Source: Streptomyces sp. SAI-127
Lineage (GTDB): Bacteria > Actinomycetota > Actinomycetes > Streptomycetales > Streptomycetaceae
NCBI RefSeq assembly: GCF_029894425.1
Contig: NZ_JARXYJ010000001.1
Coordinates: forward strand, 5,022,001 to 5,086,000
Direction: 5' to 3'
Length of the DNA: 64,000 nt
This document shows, one piece after another, positions 60,477 through 64,000 of the stretch (position 1 is its first letter; each line of letters begins with the position of its first letter). The notes under the pieces are model-generated. The model did no database searches. It saw only the letters and a program-made list of their open reading frames with translations, and was not told where the DNA came from. Both the position numbers and the translations under genes were made by a program.

Positions 60477-61358
60477 GTGGCAGGCAGGAACCCCGACCGT
60501 GGGAAGACCATCACGACCGTTCTGGGGCGGCGGCTCGGTGGTGAGCTGCTGCGGATGCGAGAAGCGCGTGATCTCAGGCAGGCACATGCCGCGGAGGCGC
60601 TGACGGCATCCGTCACCAAGGTGGCGAAGATCGAGCGCGGGCAGGTGCCGTTGCGCGATCCCGACATCAGGGCCTTGTCCCATCTGTACGGCGAGACCGA
60701 CGAGGCAGTTATCGGCAAGTTGCTCGCCCTCGCCAAGGCGGATCGGGAACGGCGTAAGGCAAAGGGCTGGTGGAACCAGTACCCGCAACTGACCGCGCAG
60801 ATCGAGTACGTGGCCTTGGAGGACATCGCCACGGAACTCCGCACCTGGCAACTCGCCTTTGTGCCCGGCCTCTTGCAGACCGCCGACTACGCCCGTGCCC
60901 TCGCAGTCGGGAACGGTTCCTGGGACGACCTCGACGAGATCGAGACCTTCGTCGAGGCGAGGATGGCCCGGCAGGCGAGGCTGGGCGGCGAACGCCCGCT
61001 ACAGCTTTGGGCGTTGCTTCATGAGGGTGCCGTACGCCAATTGGTCGGTGGTCGAGATGTCATGCGGGCTCAGCTGGAGCATCTGCTGGAGGCGGCGCAC
61101 CTGCCCAACGTGCGGGTGCAGGTGGTCCCCTTCATCGTCGGCGCCCACCCCGGGATGACCTGTGCCTTCACCGTCGTCTCCTTCGCTGAGCCCGGTGCTC
61201 TGGACGTCGTACAGGTGGATACTTCGTCGACGAAGGTCTGGTTGGAGAGCGAGACTGACGCCGCGCACCACAACGCGACCTTCGATCGGATCACGCGGCT
61301 CGGACTCGCGCACAGCAACTCCGTAAGACTCATCGACGGCATCCGCAAGGAGATGTAG
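60477..61358 (+). CDS. XRE-family regulator with DUF5753 domain
   Basis: A 293-residue regulator. The helix-turn-helix lies at about 20-75 (LGGELLRMREARDLRQAHAAEALTASVTKVAKIERGQVPL). The rest is a DUF5753 domain (AQIEYVALEDIATELRTWQLAFVPGLLQTADYARAL, RQARL, TCAFTVVSF). GTG start after aGGAGG. It is the central member of the ATPase/XRE/DUF397 set; such sets include whiJ-like regulators of development. The next gene, a DUF397 protein, starts five bases after its stop. Confidence 0.92.
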   Translation: MAGRNPDRGKTITTVLGRRLGGELLRMREARDLRQAHAAEALTASVTKVAKIERGQVPLRDPDIRALSHLYGETDEAVIGKLLALAKADRERRKAKGWWNQYPQLTAQIEYVALEDIATELRTWQLAFVPGLLQTADYARALAVGNGSWDDLDEIETFVEARMARQARLGGERPLQLWALLHEGAVRQLVGGRDVMRAQLEHLLEAAHLPNVRVQVVPFIVGAHPGMTCAFTVVSFAEPGALDVVQVDTSSTKVWLESETDAAHHNATFDRITRLGLAHSNSVRLIDGIRKEM

Positions 61359-61363
61359 GGCCC

Positions 61364-61555
61364 GTGTCCGACTACGAGTTCAGGAAGTCCACGTACAGCA
61401 GCGGCGACGCGCACGGCGAGTGCGTCGAAGTCGCCCGCAACCACCCCCACACCATCGCCGTCCGCGACTCCAAGACCCCCGGCGGACCGATACTCCAAGT
61501 CGTCCCCGACACCTGGACCACCTTCATACGGTCCCTGCACCGCGCGCACCCCTGA
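61364..61555 (+). CDS. DUF397 protein
   Basis: A 63-residue protein of the DUF397 family, the partner of XRE/DUF5753 regulators: FRKSTYSSGDAHGECVEVAR, VRDSKTPGGPILQV and W near the end. GTG start overlaps closely with the end of the XRE gene. DUF397 partners modulate the DNA binding of their XRE protein; that this pair interacts is inferred from position. Confidence 0.93.
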   Translation: MSDYEFRKSTYSSGDAHGECVEVARNHPHTIAVRDSKTPGGPILQVVPDTWTTFIRSLHRAHP

Positions 61556-61564
61556 CCAGCCCCC

Positions 61565-61840
61565 ATGACCTGGACCGAAGCCGAATACCTCGACCTCCTC
61601 CGGTCCGAGCGCCGCGCCTACGCCTGGGTGATGCACCACCACGGCGGCATGTCCCTGTCCGCGTCCCGGGCGGCGGCCCTGCGCTGCTACCCCTATGAAC
61701 CGGCCGGCCACCCCTACCGCGGCCTGGTCTTCCACGACGAGGCCTGGCACTGGGCGATGAGCCGGATCCACGGGGAGCGCTACCCCGTCGAGCATCCCGA
61801 ACTGGCCGATCCGTCCCCCGAGTACCGGGCCCTGACCTGA
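61565..61840 (+). CDS. Small protein after the DUF397 gene
   Basis: A 91-residue protein with many aromatic residues: TEAEYLDLLRSERRAYAWVMHHHGGMSLSASRAAALRCYPYE, then HPYRGLVFHDEAWHWAMSRIHGERYP. It begins nine bases after the DUF397 stop and is probably in the same transcript. Similar small genes often follow these sets. Function unknown. Confidence 0.7.
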   Translation: MTWTEAEYLDLLRSERRAYAWVMHHHGGMSLSASRAAALRCYPYEPAGHPYRGLVFHDEAWHWAMSRIHGERYPVEHPELADPSPEYRALT

Positions 61841-61945
61841 TCCACTACTCCGCCAGGTTCCGACAGGTCCCGGCTGCACACGGACTCGACGTGCCAGAAC
61901 GCCACCCCGCCCGAAAACCCTTCGCCCCACCCCCACCCCTCCCCT

Positions 61946-61951
61946 TACCCT
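61946..61951 (+). promoter_or_regulatory. -10 element placed for leaderless transcription of the leader peptide
   Basis: TACCCT matches the TAnnnT -10 consensus and lies six bases before the leader ATG at 61958, so the transcript could begin at the ATG itself. The surrounding CT-rich DNA contains no Shine-Dalgarno for the leader. No -35 could be assigned. Confidence 0.4.
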
Positions 61952-61957
61952 CACCCC

Positions 61958-62020
61958 ATGCAGCGCGCCCAAGCCATCCCCTCCATCACGACGACGCCGG
62001 AGCAGGTCCCGGCGCGCTGA
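61958..62020 (+). CDS. Threonine-rich leader peptide of the ThrRS attenuator
   Basis: Twenty codons, MQRAQAIPSITTTPEQVPAR, with three consecutive ACG Thr codons and two Ile codons nearby, ending in TGA at 62018. A 14-bp terminator starts 14 bases after the stop, and the ThrRS gene starts 92 bases downstream. Stalling at the Thr codons when charged Thr-tRNA is short would favour an alternative structure and read-through. The layout is that of classical amino-acid attenuators. Confidence 0.6.
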   Translation: MQRAQAIPSITTTPEQVPAR

Positions 62021-62034
62021 CAGCTGACGCAGTC

Positions 62035-62066
62035 CGAAGCCCCGGGGCGAGTGCCCCGGGGCTTCG
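62035..62066 (+). terminator. Attenuator terminator upstream of the ThrRS gene
   Basis: Perfect 14-bp inverted repeat CGAAGCCCCGGGGC with a GAGT loop, followed by TCGTTCCC. It is between the leader-peptide stop and the ThrRS start, so it would end transcripts before the enzyme unless an antiterminator forms. Confidence 0.7.
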
Positions 62067-62112
62067 TCGTTCCCGTCGGCTCCTCGCCCCCCCCATCGCG
62101 AGGGAGGACCCC

Positions 62113-63357
62113 ATGAACCCCACGAACCACATCAACCCCATGCAGCATGACCACCGCCGACTCGGCCGTGAGCTCGAGCTGTTCGACACCGATCCGCTGA
62201 TGGGCGCGGGGCTGCCGTACTGGCTGCCCGACGGGGCCGTCGTACGGCATGTCCTGGAGGAGTACGTCAGGGAGGCGGAGCGGGCCGCCGGGTACCGGCA
62301 TGTGTACTCGCCGGTGCTCGGGAAGCGGGAGCTGTACGAGATCTCCGGGCACTGGTCGCACTACGGCGACGACATGTTCCCGCCGATGCGGCTGGGCGGC
62401 GAGGAGGTCGTGCTGCGGCCCAGCCTCTGCCCGCACCACGCGCTCATCTATCGGTCACGGGCCCACAGCTACCGTGAACTTCCCCTGCGGATCGCCGAGT
62501 TGGGCGGCATGTACCGCTCCGAACTGTCGGGCGTCCTCGGCGGTCTCACCCGCGTCCGCTCCATCCAGCTCAACGACGCCCACATCTTCTGCACCCCTGA
62601 GCAGGCCGTGGCGGAAGCCCGCGCCGCCCTCGGACTCATCCGGCGCGCCTACGACGACCTCGGCATCCGAGCGTCCAGGTTCCGTCTGTCCCTCCCGGGA
62701 GACTCCGGCAAGTACGTCGCGGACCCCGCGCTCTGGCGCCGCGCCACCGCCCTCCTCGAAGAGGTCCTGGACGGCATCGAGTACGAGTCGGTCGAGGGCG
62801 AGGCGGCTTTCTACGGCCCCAAGATCGACGTACAGATCACCGACCCCGCCGGTCGGGAGTCCACCCTCTCCACCGTCCAGATCGACTTCCACCAGCCCGA
62901 ACGCTTCGACCTCCACTACATCGGCCCCGACGGCGGCAAACACCGCCCGGTGATGGTCCACCGCAGCATCATCGGCAGCGTGGAACGGGCGGTCGCCCAT
63001 CTCATCGAGGCGCACGGCGGTGCCTTCCCGGTGTGGCTCGCCCCCGTACAGCTGGTGGTTCTGCCGGTGGGCGACGCCCAGGAGGAACGGGCCCATGACC
63101 TCGTACGGCAGGCCGAAGCGCGCGGCGTCCGGGCCGAACTCTCGGGCCCCGGCCACGGCACCCTCGGCGCCCGCGTCCGCGCCGCGCGCCTCGTGCCGTA
63201 CCAGGCGGTGATCGGGGAGCGGGAGGCCGACGCCGGCTGTGCGGCCGTACGACTGCGGGACGGCCGTAGGCCAGGAGCGGTGCCGGTCGACGAGCTGCTG
63301 GAGCGGATCGGTGCCCGGGCCGGTGATCGCGGGGCCGAACTCTGGGCGGCTGCGTAA
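62113..63357 (+). CDS. thrS: Threonyl-tRNA synthetase, short form without TGS and editing domains
   Basis: A 414-residue class II synthetase that charges tRNA-Thr. The catalytic core runs from about residue 15 to 300: motif 1 region, motif 2 YRSELSGVLGGLTRVRSIQLNDAHIF, zinc ligands in SLCPHH and VHRSI, motif 3 GSVERAVAHLIE. An anticodon-binding domain covers about 305-400 (PVQLVVLPVGDAQEE). The N-terminal TGS and editing domains of full-length ThrRS are absent, so proofreading of Ser-tRNA-Thr must come from elsewhere. GGGAGGACCCC precedes the ATG. A full-length ThrRS is expected elsewhere in the genome. Confidence 0.9.
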   Translation: MNPTNHINPMQHDHRRLGRELELFDTDPLMGAGLPYWLPDGAVVRHVLEEYVREAERAAGYRHVYSPVLGKRELYEISGHWSHYGDDMFPPMRLGGEEVVLRPSLCPHHALIYRSRAHSYRELPLRIAELGGMYRSELSGVLGGLTRVRSIQLNDAHIFCTPEQAVAEARAALGLIRRAYDDLGIRASRFRLSLPGDSGKYVADPALWRRATALLEEVLDGIEYESVEGEAAFYGPKIDVQITDPAGRESTLSTVQIDFHQPERFDLHYIGPDGGKHRPVMVHRSIIGSVERAVAHLIEAHGGAFPVWLAPVQLVVLPVGDAQEERAHDLVRQAEARGVRAELSGPGHGTLGARVRAARLVPYQAVIGEREADAGCAAVRLRDGRRPGAVPVDELLERIGARAGDRGAELWAAA

Positions 63358-63395
63358 GGTCGGACCCGTATGCCAGTGACGAAAGGACCCCCGCC

Positions 63396-64000
63396 GTGAC
63401 CGGTCAGCCCATCCCGGTGATCATCGACTGCGACACCGGTGTCGACGACGCCCTGGCCCTGCTGTTCGCCGTACGGCATCCAGGCATCGATCTGCGCGCG
63501 GTCACCTGTGTCGCCGGGAACACCGACGTCGACGGCGTCGTCCGCAACACTCTGACCGTCCTGGAGCAGGCCGGGGCCGGGGACATCCCCGTCGCCCGGG
63601 GCGCCGCGCGGCCGCTGATCGAGCCCGTGCGCACCGCGCAGCACGTGCACGGCCTCGACGGCATGGGTGACCTGGGGCTGCCCGCGCCGACCCGGGTGGC
63701 GGTGGACGTGGACGCGGTGACCCTGCTCAGGCGGGAGATCCTCGCCTCGCCCCGCCCGGTCACGCTGATCCCGACCGCGCCGCTCACCAACATCGCCCTG
63801 CTCCTTCGTACGCACCCCGAGGTGGTGCGGAACATCGAGCGGATCGTGTTCATGGGCGGCGCGGTGGCGACCGGGAACGCCACGCCGGTCGCGGAGTTCA
63901 ACGTCTGGCACGACCCCGAAGCGGCCGCCGTGCTGCTCACCGCCGGGGTGCCGATCACCATGTACGGCCTGGACGTCTTCGAGCGGGTCGTCGTCCCCGC
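63396..64000 (+). CDS. Nucleoside hydrolase (IunH type), 3' end cut by window
   Basis: The first 201 residues of a ribonucleoside hydrolase, which splits nucleosides into base and ribose. Calcium-binding N terminus IIDCDTGVDDALALLFAV, then CVAGNTDVDGVVRNTL, HGLDGMGDLGLP and IERIVFMGGAV, NVWHDPEAAAVLL. All residues expected up to the cut are present. GTG start after AAAGGACC. Substrate preference (purine or pyrimidine) cannot be read from this part. Confidence 0.92.
   Translation, partial: MTGQPIPVIIDCDTGVDDALALLFAVRHPGIDLRAVTCVAGNTDVDGVVRNTLTVLEQAGAGDIPVARGAARPLIEPVRTAQHVHGLDGMGDLGLPAPTRVAVDVDAVTLLRREILASPRPVTLIPTAPLTNIALLLRTHPEVVRNIERIVFMGGAVATGNATPVAEFNVWHDPEAAAVLLTAGVPITMYGLDVFERVVVP

Overview
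This window is chromosomal DNA of a Streptomyces or very close relative. Codons end overwhelmingly in G or C, many genes start with GTG, and the content is typical: a spore-pigment (whiE-type) type II polyketide cluster, a SpoIIE/PAS/GAF phosphatase, an ATPase/XRE/DUF397 regulatory set, an LAXTG surface protein, several DUF lipoproteins and secreted beta-helix proteins. No rRNA, tRNA, CRISPR array or intact prophage was seen.

Layout. 1-121: 3' end of a class F sortase. 275-6698: spore-pigment cluster (SchA/CurD-like protein, cupin, KS-alpha, KS-beta, ACP, aromatase, cyclase), meeting a convergent O-methyltransferase across a 16-bp terminator. Upstream of the methyltransferase lies a secreted beta-helix protein. 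No FAD hydroxylase is present in the part seen. 8144-17780: two paralogous cold-shock modules (cold-shock protein plus DEAD-box RNA helicase, each near a MerR-like gene). They flank a beta-propeller gene and a strip of decayed genes: a frameshifted PAP2 protein, an XRE remnant, a TnpB tail and a flavin reductase stub. 17905-34633: signalling, membrane and secreted proteins, including the SpoIIE phosphatase, a DUF3533 protein, an acyltransferase, TerD, an inositol monophosphatase, an orphan histidine kinase, an MMPL exporter and a tripeptidyl aminopeptidase. 34896-42644: a large secreted lysozyme-like/golvesin-domain protein, a stand-alone trpF, a CBM35 beta-helix protein with an AAGCGCTT operator, a MhuD-like heme oxygenase, and an ECF sigma factor with its membrane partner. 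43251-46837: a two-component system with a CPBP protease and a small membrane protein, sharing a 16-bp palindrome. 46845-57596: transport lipoprotein, small membrane and lipoproteins, a GH13 alpha-glucosidase and an LAXTG wall protein. 57727-64000: a surface-protein fragment, a hydrolase, the ATPase/XRE/DUF397 set, a short threonyl-tRNA synthetase behind what looks like a threonine attenuator, and a truncated nucleoside hydrolase.

The most interesting signals are regulatory RNA. A 20-residue leader peptide with three consecutive Thr codons sits before a 14-bp terminator in front of the ThrRS gene. Both DEAD-box helicase genes have their Shine-Dalgarno partly closed in a stem-loop. The two cold-shock genes share a 5' leader motif resembling a cold box. 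A promoter-to-hairpin transcript of about 280 nt precedes one MerR gene. The palindrome GTACAGC-N2-GCTGTAC occurs upstream of both the histidine kinase and the CPBP protease gene and is a good candidate operator for that two-component system.

All family calls rest on reading motifs by eye; no database search was run. Starts were chosen from ribosome-binding sites and family-typical N termini. Two genes (PAP2 protein, methyltransferase) look frameshifted by one extra base each, which may be decay or sequence error.
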